NCBI GenBank assembly: GCA_018699755.1
Contig: JABIRQ010000468.1
Location: 1-15,159 of the forward strand
From: Rhodospirillaceae bacterium
GTDB lineage: Bacteria > Pseudomonadota > Alphaproteobacteria > CADEGL01
Direction: 5' to 3'
DNA length: 15,159 nucleotides
Below are positions 6,568-12,535 of the stretch, piece after piece; positions within the stretch are counted from its first letter, which is position 1, and each line of letters starts with the position of its first letter. The notes under the pieces were generated by a model, which was not told the origin of the DNA, did not search any database, and was given only the letters and a program-made list of their open reading frames with translations. A program made the translations under genes and the position numbers.

Positions 6568-7622
6568 CGGCCGGTGTCCACGATGTCCCAGATCTCGGGG
6601 CCGGACACGCCGTCCGGTCCCCCGCGACTGCGGCTCACGCGCACATGGCCGTTCATCATCCGCGCCACGCTCCGCTGGAAGGCGAAGTTGGCGTGGCGCA
6701 GCGCCTCGGGCGCGAAGTTCTCGAACGGCTTGTAGCTGTGCAGGGTGATCCGGTGGTGGGTGTCGCTGACCTTCTCGGTCTCGAACTCCTGGTAGCAGGC
6801 GTCCAGCAGCCCGGCGAAGAGAGCCGCGATATCGGCCACGGACTTGCCCTCAATGCCCAGGTCGGCCGCGAGCTCGGGGGTGTACTGGACCGCCATCAAG
6901 CGCATGGTCTCCTGCAGCAGGAAAAAGGTCACGCCCTCGCCGAACATGCCGAGAAGCTGCTCGACCGTGGTGTTGACGTAGCCGGCCGAGAAGTTGCGCT
7001 GGGCCTTCAGGAGGCGCGCCTCGGGCCAGACCTTGGGGTCCAGTTTCGGCGCCTTGGCCGGATCGAACTCCGGCGTTTCGGTCACCGTCTCGTAGCGCAT
7101 GGTTTCGTGCTCTTCGAGATCGCGGTCGTACTCGAAGAAATAGCCCTCGTCGTAGGGATCGCCCTCCATGACGAACTTGGTGCCGACATAGCCCAGGCGC
7201 GGGCAGCCCATATACTTGCCGTTGCGCGGATGCCAGGAGGAGAAGATCGTGCGGCGCACCGTGCCCGGCATGGCCATGATGGCGACGCCGCCATAGGTCC
7301 ACATCGGACCCATATAGCGAATCCAGGCCTTCTTGGGCGATTCCTCGACATATTCCATGGCGAGGCCGCCGATCTGGTTGGTCAGGTAGTGGTATTTGGC
7401 GGCGGCGACGGCCGGCGGATCGTTTTCGATGCCGAGCTTGCGCAGGCCTTCGTCGTAGTAGCCGACCTGATGACCGGTCAGGACCTTGAACCACAAATCA
7501 TGGACCGCATCGGATCCGCGCTCGCGATAGGTGATCGCGGTCAAGCCCGCGAAACTGCGGCCCCAAAGTTTGGTCGATAGATTGCAGCGGGCGCGTGTCC
7601 GCGCCACATCCTCGTCGGTCAT
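6555..7622 (-). CDS. Protein of unknown function (355 residues) in the catabolic cluster
   Basis: I do not recognise this protein. It has no signal peptide or membrane helix and is rich in aromatic residues. Notable segments are LWFKVLTGHQVGYYDEGLRK near residue 50, MGCPRLGYVGTKF near 155-170, an acidic aromatic stretch (DPYDEGYFFEYDRDLEEHE) and a terminal WDIVDTGRWLY. It has three cysteines and no evident metal or nucleotide-binding signature. The ATG at 7622 is preferred to a TTG five codons upstream because GAGGGAG lies 6 nt before it. The gene has a likely promoter of its own and overlaps the SucC-like gene by 13 bp, so the two are translationally linked. An enzyme acting on the pathway substrate or its CoA ester would fit the context, but nothing in the sequence proves it. 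Confidence 0.85.
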   Translation of the reverse strand: MTDEDVARTRARCNLSTKLWGRSFAGLTAITYRERGSDAVHDLWFKVLTGHQVGYYDEGLRKLGIENDPPAVAAAKYHYLTNQIGGLAMEYVEESPKKAWIRYMGPMWTYGGVAIMAMPGTVRRTIFSSWHPRNGKYMGCPRLGYVGTKFVMEGDPYDEGYFFEYDRDLEEHETMRYETVTETPEFDPAKAPKLDPKVWPEARLLKAQRNFSAGYVNTTVEQLLGMFGEGVTFFLLQETMRLMAVQYTPELAADLGIEGKSVADIAALFAGLLDACYQEFETEKVSDTHHRITLHSYKPFENFAPEALRHANFAFQRSVARMMNGHVRVSRSRGGPDGVSGPEIWDIVDTGRWLY

Positions 7623-7628
7623 CTCGTT

Positions 7629-7635
7629 CTCCCTC
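7629..7635 (-). promoter_or_regulatory. Ribosome binding site that decides the start of the 355-residue protein
   Basis: GAGGGAG on the minus strand lies 6 nt before ATG 7622. It overlaps the alternative reading from TTG 7637, which makes the TTG start unlikely. Confidence 0.7.
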
Positions 7636-7638
7636 AAA

Positions 7639-7652
7639 CGGCCGGCCGGCCG
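7639..7652. repeat. Perfect 14-bp palindrome of repeated GGCC in the mRNA leader
   Basis: CGGCCGGCCGGCCG is its own reverse complement. It lies between the likely -10 box and the ribosome site of the unknown gene, just after the predicted transcription start. It could be an operator or a local RNA hairpin, or only a GC-rich chance sequence. Confidence 0.5.
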
Positions 7653-7664
7653 GACGGCGCCATC

Positions 7665-7692
7665 AACCTACCCCTAAGCCCCAAGCTGTCAA
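7665..7692 (-). promoter_or_regulatory. Probable internal promoter for the unknown/CoA-ligase half of the cluster
   Basis: On the minus strand a perfect TTGACA -35 box (7687-7692) is followed after 16 bp by TAGGTT (7665-7670). Transcription would start near 7658, in the 103-bp gap after the amidohydrolase gene. It could drive the unknown gene, the SucC/SucD-like pair and the acyl-CoA ligase independently of the two hydrolase genes. Confidence 0.5.
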
Positions 7693-7725
7693 TCGCCAAC
7701 CACCGCACGATTCTCAAGCCCGAGG

Positions 7726-9159
7726 TCAGGCGAAAGGCAGGCTGTAGGGCGCGGCGTCGACCGCGCTCCGGCCCTCCGGATCAAGACCAGGAACGGCCGC
7801 TTCCATGCGTGCCTGGGCGGCCTCTATCTCGGCTGCCGCCGCGTCCATGTCGATGGTCGTCAAGCGCCCGTCGGCGACGACTTTCCGGCCGTCGACGAAG
7901 ACGTCGCGCACCGGCCGCTCGGCCGCCGTATAGATCAGGCTGCGCAAGGGGTCGCGCACCGGTCGCATGGACGGATGGGCGAGATCGACGGTGAAGAGGT
8001 CCGCCTTCGCCCCCACGGTCAGGCGACCGATATCGTCGCGCCCCAGCATCTTCGCGCCGCCGACCGTCGCGGCCTCGAGCACATCCGCCGGATAGATCGA
8101 TTCGGCGTAGCCCGAGGCGATGCGCGCTGCGACGATCGCCGTGCGCATTTCTTCCAGCATGTTGTGGGGCAAGGTGTCGGTCCCGATCCCCAGGGTGATC
8201 CCCGCCCTGCGGTAGCGCCCGAAATCCTGCAAGGTCTGGCCATAGCGCGAGAAGACCGTCGGGCAATGGGCGACCGAGGTTTCCGTTTCCGCAAGAATCG
8301 AAAGATCGGTCCGGGTCGGCCAATGAATCTTGGAATGGTGATCCAGGAAGATCGCATGGCCAAGGCCCGCGTTCGGTCCGAGGATGCCGATCTTCTGGGC
8401 CCATTGCACCGGCGTGGTGCCGTGGCGCTCCTGAATCTCGCGCACCTGGTTGACCGATTCCGAGCAATGGACCTGATAGTGCCAACCCGCGTCCCGCGCG
8501 ACCGCCGCGCTATCGCGCAAGATCTCTTCCGAGCAGGTGTCGATCTCGGCCGGCGCCATGACCCCGCCCAAGCGGCCGCTGGGATGGCGCTCGGCCTCGC
8601 GGATCAGGGCCTGGGCGCGGTCGAGGGAGGCGCGCCCGCCGGCCTCGTCCCAGTCGAAGACCAGTTTCGGGCCGTCCGTCCGCCACCGGGCACAGGAGAC
8701 ATAGGGGCCGATCCATCCACGGATGCCGCTCGCGGCGAGCCGGTCCAACCAACCCTCGACCGGATGGGCGATATGCAGCACCGAGGTCGTGCCGCTGAGC
8801 AGCAATTCGCCCAGGGCGAAATTCAGTCCGGCCTTGTGCCCGGCCTCGTCGGGCAGGAACCGCGTGGTGAAATCGTAGAGAGCGCTGCCGAAGAAATGCG
8901 GATTGCTCAGATCCTCGCGCACGCCCTTGTAATGAATCTGCCCCGCGCCGTGGCAATGGACATTCACCAGGCCCGGACAGACCATCAGGCCGCGCCCGTC
9001 GATCTCCGTCTCCGCCGCGCCGGCATAGCCCTCGCCGACGAAGGCGATCCGGTCGCCCTCGAAGGCGAGATCGACATCCCGGCGATAGGTGTGGCGGCCC
9101 TCGCGCGCGTCCCAGGCGATCAGCCAGGCGATGTTTCGAATGCAGGTGGTCGCTGTCAT
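7726..9159 (-). CDS. Metal-dependent amidohydrolase, ATZ/TRZ (deaminase/chlorohydrolase) type
   Basis: The predicted 477-residue cytoplasmic enzyme hydrolyses C-N or related bonds, typically deamination or opening of nitrogen heterocycles. The TIM-barrel metal site is complete: H68 and H70 in NVHCH, H231 in YQVHCSES and D328 in GIGTDTLPHN. H268 (GLGHAIFLD) and H298 (SVAHCP) are also typical of the family. The flanking beta-sandwich is made of the first 60 residues and the end, where GAKADLFTVDL and VFVDGRKVVADGR are family hallmarks. The ATG at 9159 has AAGGA 6 nt upstream; a longer in-frame reading upstream has no ribosome site. It follows the M20 hydrolase gene by 37 bp, consistent with an operon. 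The substrate cannot be inferred: guanine, adenosine-derivative, triazine and hydantoin-like compounds are all used by relatives. Confidence 0.9.
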   Translation of the reverse strand: MTATTCIRNIAWLIAWDAREGRHTYRRDVDLAFEGDRIAFVGEGYAGAAETEIDGRGLMVCPGLVNVHCHGAGQIHYKGVREDLSNPHFFGSALYDFTTRFLPDEAGHKAGLNFALGELLLSGTTSVLHIAHPVEGWLDRLAASGIRGWIGPYVSCARWRTDGPKLVFDWDEAGGRASLDRAQALIREAERHPSGRLGGVMAPAEIDTCSEEILRDSAAVARDAGWHYQVHCSESVNQVREIQERHGTTPVQWAQKIGILGPNAGLGHAIFLDHHSKIHWPTRTDLSILAETETSVAHCPTVFSRYGQTLQDFGRYRRAGITLGIGTDTLPHNMLEEMRTAIVAARIASGYAESIYPADVLEAATVGGAKMLGRDDIGRLTVGAKADLFTVDLAHPSMRPVRDPLRSLIYTAAERPVRDVFVDGRKVVADGRLTTIDMDAAAAEIEAAQARMEAAVPGLDPEGRSAVDAAPYSLPFA

Positions 9160-9196
9160 GGGGCTTCCTTCTTCCGACCGGCCGCCGGCTTCGCCG

Positions 9197-10426
9197 TCAT
9201 CCGGCGCGGTCCAGTATCGCGTGGAGCAGAACATTCGCGCCGGTCTCGGCCTGGTCGGGCTCGATCCGCTCCTGCTCGTTGTGGCTGAGACCATCGGCGC
9301 AGGGGATGAAGATCATGCCGACGGGCGCGACGCGGCTGACGTTCACGGCGTCGTGCCCGGCGCCGGACACCACATCCATATGGCCGTAGCCCAGATGCTC
9401 GGCCGCAACGCGCACCGCCGCGACGCAACCTTCATCGAAGGACACCGGCGCCGAATAGGTCACTTCATTTATTTCGATATCGACCGAATCTTCCTTTGCG
9501 CTGGAGCGAAGCGCGAGGAGCAGATCCCCGGCCATGGCGTCCAGGACCGCCGGATCCGGGTGGCGTATGTCGACGGAGAAATGGACCTCGCCGGGAATCG
9601 TGTTGCGCGAGTTCGGCAGGACGCGCATATGGCCGACCGTGCCCCGGCCATGAGGCGGGCGATCGCGCCCCGCCTGGACCACGAGCTGGACCATGCGGGC
9701 GGCGGCGAGCATCGCGTCGCGCCGCACCTCCATCGGGGTGGGCCCGGCATGGGCGTCCTGACCGTGCACGGAAACGTCGTACCAGCGAAAACCCTGAACC
9801 CCGGTGACCACCCCCACTTGGGCTTTCGCGGCTTCCAGGATCGGGCCCTGCTCGATATGCAACTCGTAGAAGGTTTCGAACTCGCGGTCGCCGCAGCGCT
9901 CCGCCCCGGCATAGCCGATGCGGGCCAGTTCCTCGCCGAAACTCTTGCCGTCGACGTCCCGGACCTCAAGCACCTCTTCGGGGCTATGGACTCCGCCGAA
10001 CACGCCGGAGGAGCCCATCGAGGGGGTGAAGCGGCAGCCTTCCTCGTTGGTCCAAACGCAAACCTCGACCGGGGCCTCGGTCTCGACCCCGGTATCGTTG
10101 AGGGTGCGTATCACCTCGAGCCCCGCGAGGACGCCCAGCACCCCGTCGAACTTGCCGCCATGGGGCTGGGTGTCGAGATGGCTGCCGGTCGCGACCGGCT
10201 TGCGCGCGGGATCGCGGCCGGCCCGGCGCGCGAAGATATTGCCCAGGGAATCGACGACGACGGTGCAGCCCGCCTCCTCGCACCACCGGACGAACAGGTC
10301 GCGCCCCTCGCGATCCAGGTCGGTCAAGGCCAAGCGGCCGCAGCCCCCGTTCGGCAAGGCCCCGATCTTCGCCATCTCCATCAGGCTGGACCACAGCCGC
10401 CCGGAATCGATTCTCAAATTGCGCAT
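9197..10426 (-). CDS. M20 family Zn-dependent hydrolase, N-carbamoyl-L-amino-acid hydrolase/ureidopropionase type
   Basis: The predicted protein of 409 residues matches the family length of about 410-420. Relatives remove carbamoyl or other acyl groups from amino acids in hydantoin, pyrimidine or allantoate breakdown. Metal-site motifs are GSHLDTQ (H83, D85), GGKFDGVLG (D94), TNEEG (E128, E129), ELHIEQGP (H190) and GLSHNEQE (H382). The inserted dimerisation domain contains HGQDAHAGPTPMEVRRDAM (221-239), which supplies the HAGPTPM motif typical of this carbamoylase group. GAGHDA (356-361) is also conserved. The ATG at 10426 has GGGGAGGG a few nt upstream and begins where homology begins. It is the first gene of the cluster and has a good promoter candidate. 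Together with the amidohydrolase it suggests stepwise ring opening followed by removal of a carbamoyl or amide group, which is inference. Confidence 0.9.
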   Translation of the reverse strand: MRNLRIDSGRLWSSLMEMAKIGALPNGGCGRLALTDLDREGRDLFVRWCEEAGCTVVVDSLGNIFARRAGRDPARKPVATGSHLDTQPHGGKFDGVLGVLAGLEVIRTLNDTGVETEAPVEVCVWTNEEGCRFTPSMGSSGVFGGVHSPEEVLEVRDVDGKSFGEELARIGYAGAERCGDREFETFYELHIEQGPILEAAKAQVGVVTGVQGFRWYDVSVHGQDAHAGPTPMEVRRDAMLAAARMVQLVVQAGRDRPPHGRGTVGHMRVLPNSRNTIPGEVHFSVDIRHPDPAVLDAMAGDLLLALRSSAKEDSVDIEINEVTYSAPVSFDEGCVAAVRVAAEHLGYGHMDVVSGAGHDAVNVSRVAPVGMIFIPCADGLSHNEQERIEPDQAETGANVLLHAILDRAG

Positions 10427-10469
10427 GACGCCCTCCCCGCGCCGCCGCCACGGTGGGGACGACCCTGGC

Positions 10470-10499
10470 ACGGTAAGGACGGCTCGGGCCGAGGGTCAA
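10470..10499 (-). promoter_or_regulatory. Probable promoter of the catabolic cluster
   Basis: On the minus strand TTGACC (10494-10499) and TACCGT (10470-10475) are 18 bp apart. The predicted start near 10462 gives a leader of about 36 nt ending in the strong GGGGAGGG ribosome site of the M20 hydrolase gene. No operator palindrome is evident around it. Confidence 0.45.
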
Positions 10500-10534
10500 G
10501 CGCCGCAGCGGCCGACAGGGCGGCGGCAATCATG

Positions 10535-10565
10535 AAAAAGGCCCCGACCGTCTTCGGCCGGGGCC
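10535..10565 (-). terminator. Rho-independent terminator of carD
   Basis: On the minus strand an 11-bp GC-rich stem with one mismatch (GGCCCCGGCCG pairing with CGGTCGGGGCC) closes a 4-nt loop and runs directly into TTTTT. It starts 36 bp after the carD stop codon. It insulates carD from the catabolic cluster that follows on the same strand. Confidence 0.8.
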
Positions 10566-10601
10566 CTCTGTTCTCGCGGGGCCGATCCGAGGCCCGCCCC
10601 G

Positions 10602-11186
10602 TTAAGCGGCTTCGAGCACCTTCTCGACCTTCTTGGTCGCCGCGTCCTCGTCGATCTTCTCGATCGCCGAAAGCTCGCGGCACAGGCGGTCGAGCGCGGC
10701 CTGGTACATCTGGCGCTCGGAATAGGACTGATCCGGCTGATCGGCCTTTCGGTACAGGTCGCGCACGACCTCGGCGATCGAAACCGGATCGCCCGAATTG
10801 ATCTTCGCCTCGTATTCCTGGGCCCGGCGGCTCCACATGGTGCGCTTGACCCGGGCGCGGCGCTTGAGCGTGGACATCGCGTCGTCCATCACCTTCCGCG
10901 TGCTGAGCCGGCGCAGTCCCGAATCCTTGGCCTTCGTCACCGGAACGCGCAGACGCATCTTGTCTTGCTCGAAATCGATCACGAAAAGGCGCAATGCCGA
11001 GCCGGCGATCTCCTGGGTCTCGACGCCGGTCAACTTGCCGACCCCATGGGTCGGGTAGACGACGAATTCGCCCTTGCTGAATTCGTCCTTGCTCGCCTTC
11101 TTGCTTTTGGCGGCGGTTTTCTTCGTGGGATTCTTTTCCGGGGTCTTTGCCGGGGTCTTTGTGGATTTCTTCGTTGTATTCGCCAT
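10602..11186 (-). CDS. carD: CarD/CdnL family RNA polymerase-binding transcription regulator
   Basis: The predicted protein has 194 residues. CarD proteins bind the RNA polymerase beta subunit and stabilise the open promoter complex, especially at rRNA and growth genes. The RNAP-interaction domain starts at FSKGEFVVYPTHGVGKLTGV (36-55). The C-terminal helical DNA-binding part contains W118 in RTMWSRRAQEYEAKI, equivalent to the tryptophan that wedges into the upstream edge of the bubble. Before the domain lies an unusual 34-residue tail of Lys, Thr, Pro and Ala, resembling histone H1 tails. The start is uncertain: ATG 11186 is chosen because of GAGGG just upstream, but ATG 11198 and ATG 11207 are in frame. 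It has a good terminator and lies 347 bp from fdxA, a known alphaproteobacterial neighbour. Confidence 0.93.
   Translation of the reverse strand: MANTTKKSTKTPAKTPEKNPTKKTAAKSKKASKDEFSKGEFVVYPTHGVGKLTGVETQEIAGSALRLFVIDFEQDKMRLRVPVTKAKDSGLRRLSTRKVMDDAMSTLKRRARVKRTMWSRRAQEYEAKINSGDPVSIAEVVRDLYRKADQPDQSYSERQMYQAALDRLCRELSAIEKIDEDAATKKVEKVLEAA
11138..11161. repeat. 12-bp tandem duplication inside the carD tail
   Basis: CCGGGGTCTTTG occurs twice back to back (11138-11149, 11150-11161). On the coding strand it encodes a KTP-x tetrapeptide twice, so the Lys/Thr/Pro tail has grown by in-frame duplication. Confidence 0.85.
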
Positions 11187-11378
11187 GCCCTCAACCATCA
11201 CCGTCATTTTTGTGCCGTCCCGGGACAAGTCCGGACTCGGTCGGGCCGATTCGCAATCAACGGCCCTTCGCCCGGCACCGAAGCTATGTCGGCACCGGAT
11301 CGAAAACGCCAAAAGCTGCCATCGTCAGGGGCCCCGACAGACGACAACACGGCCACCAAGCCGTGCCGCAACCCCATG

Positions 11379-11395
11379 TCACATATATATCACAT
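11379..11395. repeat. TCACAT direct repeats at one-turn spacing in the carD upstream region
   Basis: TCACAT occurs at 11379-11384 and 11390-11395, an 11-bp period, with the AT-rich core between them. Paired half-sites one helical turn apart are typical of sites for dimeric response regulators, so this may be an operator overlapping the presumed carD promoter. Two six-base repeats can also arise by chance. Confidence 0.35.
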
Positions 11396-11432
11396 TGCAG
11401 AGCGCAAAAACAGCCTAAACCGCCCGGATTCT

Positions 11433-11459
11433 CCTCAAATCCCCTCAAATCGATGAGGG
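11433..11459. repeat. CCTCAAATC direct repeats and CCCTCA/TGAGGG hairpin upstream of carD
   Basis: CCTCAAATC is repeated at 11433-11441 and 11443-11451 with a 10-bp period. The second copy also forms an inverted repeat, CCCTCA (11442-11447) with TGAGGG (11454-11459), around 6 nt. The element lies 25-50 bp upstream of the presumed carD -35 region, a usual place for an activator site. Confidence 0.45.
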
Positions 11460-11500
11460 AAAAGCGCTATTCGACGAGAACTTGGAAAGCAGAACTATCG

Positions 11501-11517
11501 AAAACGCCGATCCGGCG
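11501..11517 (-). terminator. Probable rho-independent terminator of fdxA
   Basis: On the minus strand CGCCG-GAT-CGGCG is followed by TTTT. The stem is short (5 bp, all G-C) but is 16 bp beyond the fdxA stop and runs directly into the T run, as expected for a terminator. Confidence 0.55.
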
Positions 11518-11533
11518 AATTCTCCCGCGCCTG

Positions 11534-11872
11534 CTAACCCTGCTTTGGGGGATTCGGACTGAAGTGTTCTTCGAGCTTGTTCTTGACGCCTTCCCATTCC
11601 TCGGCATCCGCCGGCGGCTCGCCCTTGCGGGTGATGTTGGGCCAAGCTTCTGAGAATTTCCGATTGTGCTCGACCCAGGCTTCGACATCGCCATCCGTGT
11701 CGGGGATGATCGCCTCGACCGGACATTCCGGCTCGCAGACCCCGCAATCGATACATTCGTCCGGGTGGATGACGAGCATGTTCTCGCCTTCGTAGAAGCA
11801 GTCCACCGGACAGACCTCCACGCAGTCCTGGTACTTGCACTTGATGCAGGAATCGGTGACGACGTAGGTCAT
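11534..11872 (-). CDS. fdxA: FdxA-type 7Fe ferredoxin
   Basis: The predicted 112-residue cytoplasmic electron carrier is very similar over its first 55 residues to Azotobacter vinelandii ferredoxin I (shared TDSCIKCKYQDCVEVCPVDC-like opening and ECIDCxxCEPECP). By that alignment C9, C17 and C50 should bind a [3Fe-4S] cluster, and C21, C40, C43 and C46 a [4Fe-4S] cluster. C12 and C25 are the extra cysteines also found in that protein. The C-terminal part has WPNITRKGEPPADAEEWEGV, also typical. The ATG has GGAG 6 nt upstream. It follows the TerB-family gene by 68 bp and precedes carD, with a terminator after it. The electron partner is unknown; placement beside carD is common in Alphaproteobacteria and not itself informative about redox role. 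Confidence 0.95.
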   Translation of the reverse strand: MTYVVTDSCIKCKYQDCVEVCPVDCFYEGENMLVIHPDECIDCGVCEPECPVEAIIPDTDGDVEAWVEHNRKFSEAWPNITRKGEPPADAEEWEGVKNKLEEHFSPNPPKQG

Positions 11873-11940
11873 GGTCTTCTCCGGTAGTCTGTCCTGCGCG
11901 CCCCGGCGGCTCAACGGCGCTCCGGAACCCGGTCGTGCGG

Positions 11941-12405
11941 TCAGGTGGCGGGATCCTCGATCCCCAGCCTTGCGAGGACCCGCTTTCGCGACGTCCCGCG
12001 TTCCTGATCGGTCACGTATATAAGCCCGGCGATCCGACGCAGCAAGTGCGCCTCGTAATCGTGCAGGACGCCGTCGGCATAGGCCACTTCCCAAAGCATT
12101 TCGATCATCTCGATTCGCTCGGGATGGGTAAAGCGTTCCTTGACCAGCCTGGCGTATTGCCAGAGGTCCGCGCTGGCCTCGGCCTTGGCGTCGGCGGCCT
12201 CGACCAGCGCCTCGGCCTCGGCCTCGGGCAAGCCGAACCGTTCGCGCATGAGCTGGCGGATCGTGTCGCGCTCGCGGAGGTCGAAATCGTCGTCCATGCG
12301 CGCGGCCTGGCAGAGCAGGACACAGACGGCGACTTCGAGTTCGTCGCGGCTGTGCTCCTCTTCGGCGCGGTCGTCGACGAACAACCATTTCATGCGATCG
12401 AGCAT
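11941..12405 (-). CDS. TerB family (tellurite-resistance-like) helical protein
   Basis: The predicted 154-residue, acidic, all-helical cytoplasmic protein matches the TerB-like pattern. There are two repeated helical units, each with an acidic aspartate-rich loop after a hydrophobic helix. They are LEVAVCVLLCQAARMDDDFD (residues 23-42) and MLWEVAYADGVLHDYEAHLL near 105-124. TerB proteins bind metal ions or act at the membrane with Ter complexes, but isolated small TerB proteins have no settled function and no other ter gene is here, so tellurite resistance should not be assumed. The ATG at 12405 has no ribosome site and a promoter-like sequence ends only 6 nt before it, suggesting a leaderless mRNA. 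ATG 12393 is the alternative. It may be co-transcribed with fdxA. Confidence 0.82.
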   Translation of the reverse strand: MLDRMKWLFVDDRAEEEHSRDELEVAVCVLLCQAARMDDDFDLRERDTIRQLMRERFGLPEAEAEALVEAADAKAEASADLWQYARLVKERFTHPERIEMIEMLWEVAYADGVLHDYEAHLLRRIAGLIYVTDQERGTSRKRVLARLGIEDPAT

Positions 12406-12411
12406 GACTCG

Positions 12412-12440
12412 GGCGTATCACGCGGCCCGGCCCTCTTCAA
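12412..12440 (-). promoter_or_regulatory. Probable promoter of the TerB-family gene, leaderless arrangement
   Basis: On the minus strand TTGAAG (12435-12440) and TACGCC (12412-12417) are 17 bp apart. The -10 box ends 6 nt before the ATG, so transcription should start at or beside the start codon. This agrees with the absence of a Shine-Dalgarno sequence. Confidence 0.42.
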
Positions 12441-12497
12441 GCGCCGAGGCGGGCCGAACCTGCGCCCGCCAAACGCATGGCCCCGCAGGGGTCGGTC

Positions 12498-12526
12498 TTG
12501 CCGCCTGGCGGGCCCATCCCTAGGCT
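12498..12526 (+). promoter_or_regulatory. Probable promoter of the DUF938 gene, leaderless arrangement
   Basis: TTGCCG (12498-12503) and TAGGCT (12521-12526) are separated by 17 bp. The -10 box ends 9 nt before the ATG, leaving a leader of only two or three nt. No ribosome site is present upstream of the start. Confidence 0.48.
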
Positions 12527-12535
12527 GCCGCCGCC

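Larger units (their letters stand above)
11187..11533. other. 347-bp intergenic region between fdxA and carD
   Basis: No gene is supported here. It is less GC-rich than its surroundings. It holds, from the fdxA side on the minus strand, the fdxA terminator, the CCTCAAATC repeats, and an AT-rich segment TATATAT (11384-11390). The last probably belongs to the carD promoter, although no -35/-10 pair fits well (TTGCGC at 11402-11407 with TATGTG at 11380-11385 is the best). A promoter there implies a carD leader of about 190 nt, long enough for RNA-level control, but I see no recognisable riboswitch. Confidence 0.6.

Noticed and set aside
9089..10801. 570-codon plus-strand open frame over the M20 hydrolase gene
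   Set aside because: Antisense of a gene with all its metal ligands; the product shows no domain and crosses the carD terminator.
11886..11914. Separate promoter for fdxA (TTGAGC, 17 bp, CAGACT on the minus strand)
   Set aside because: A start from this -10 would fall within the GGAG ribosome site of fdxA and remove it, so transcription from further upstream is more likely.
11941..12405. Tellurite-resistance locus
   Set aside because: Only an isolated TerB-like protein is present, without TerA, TerC, TerD or TerZ relatives.
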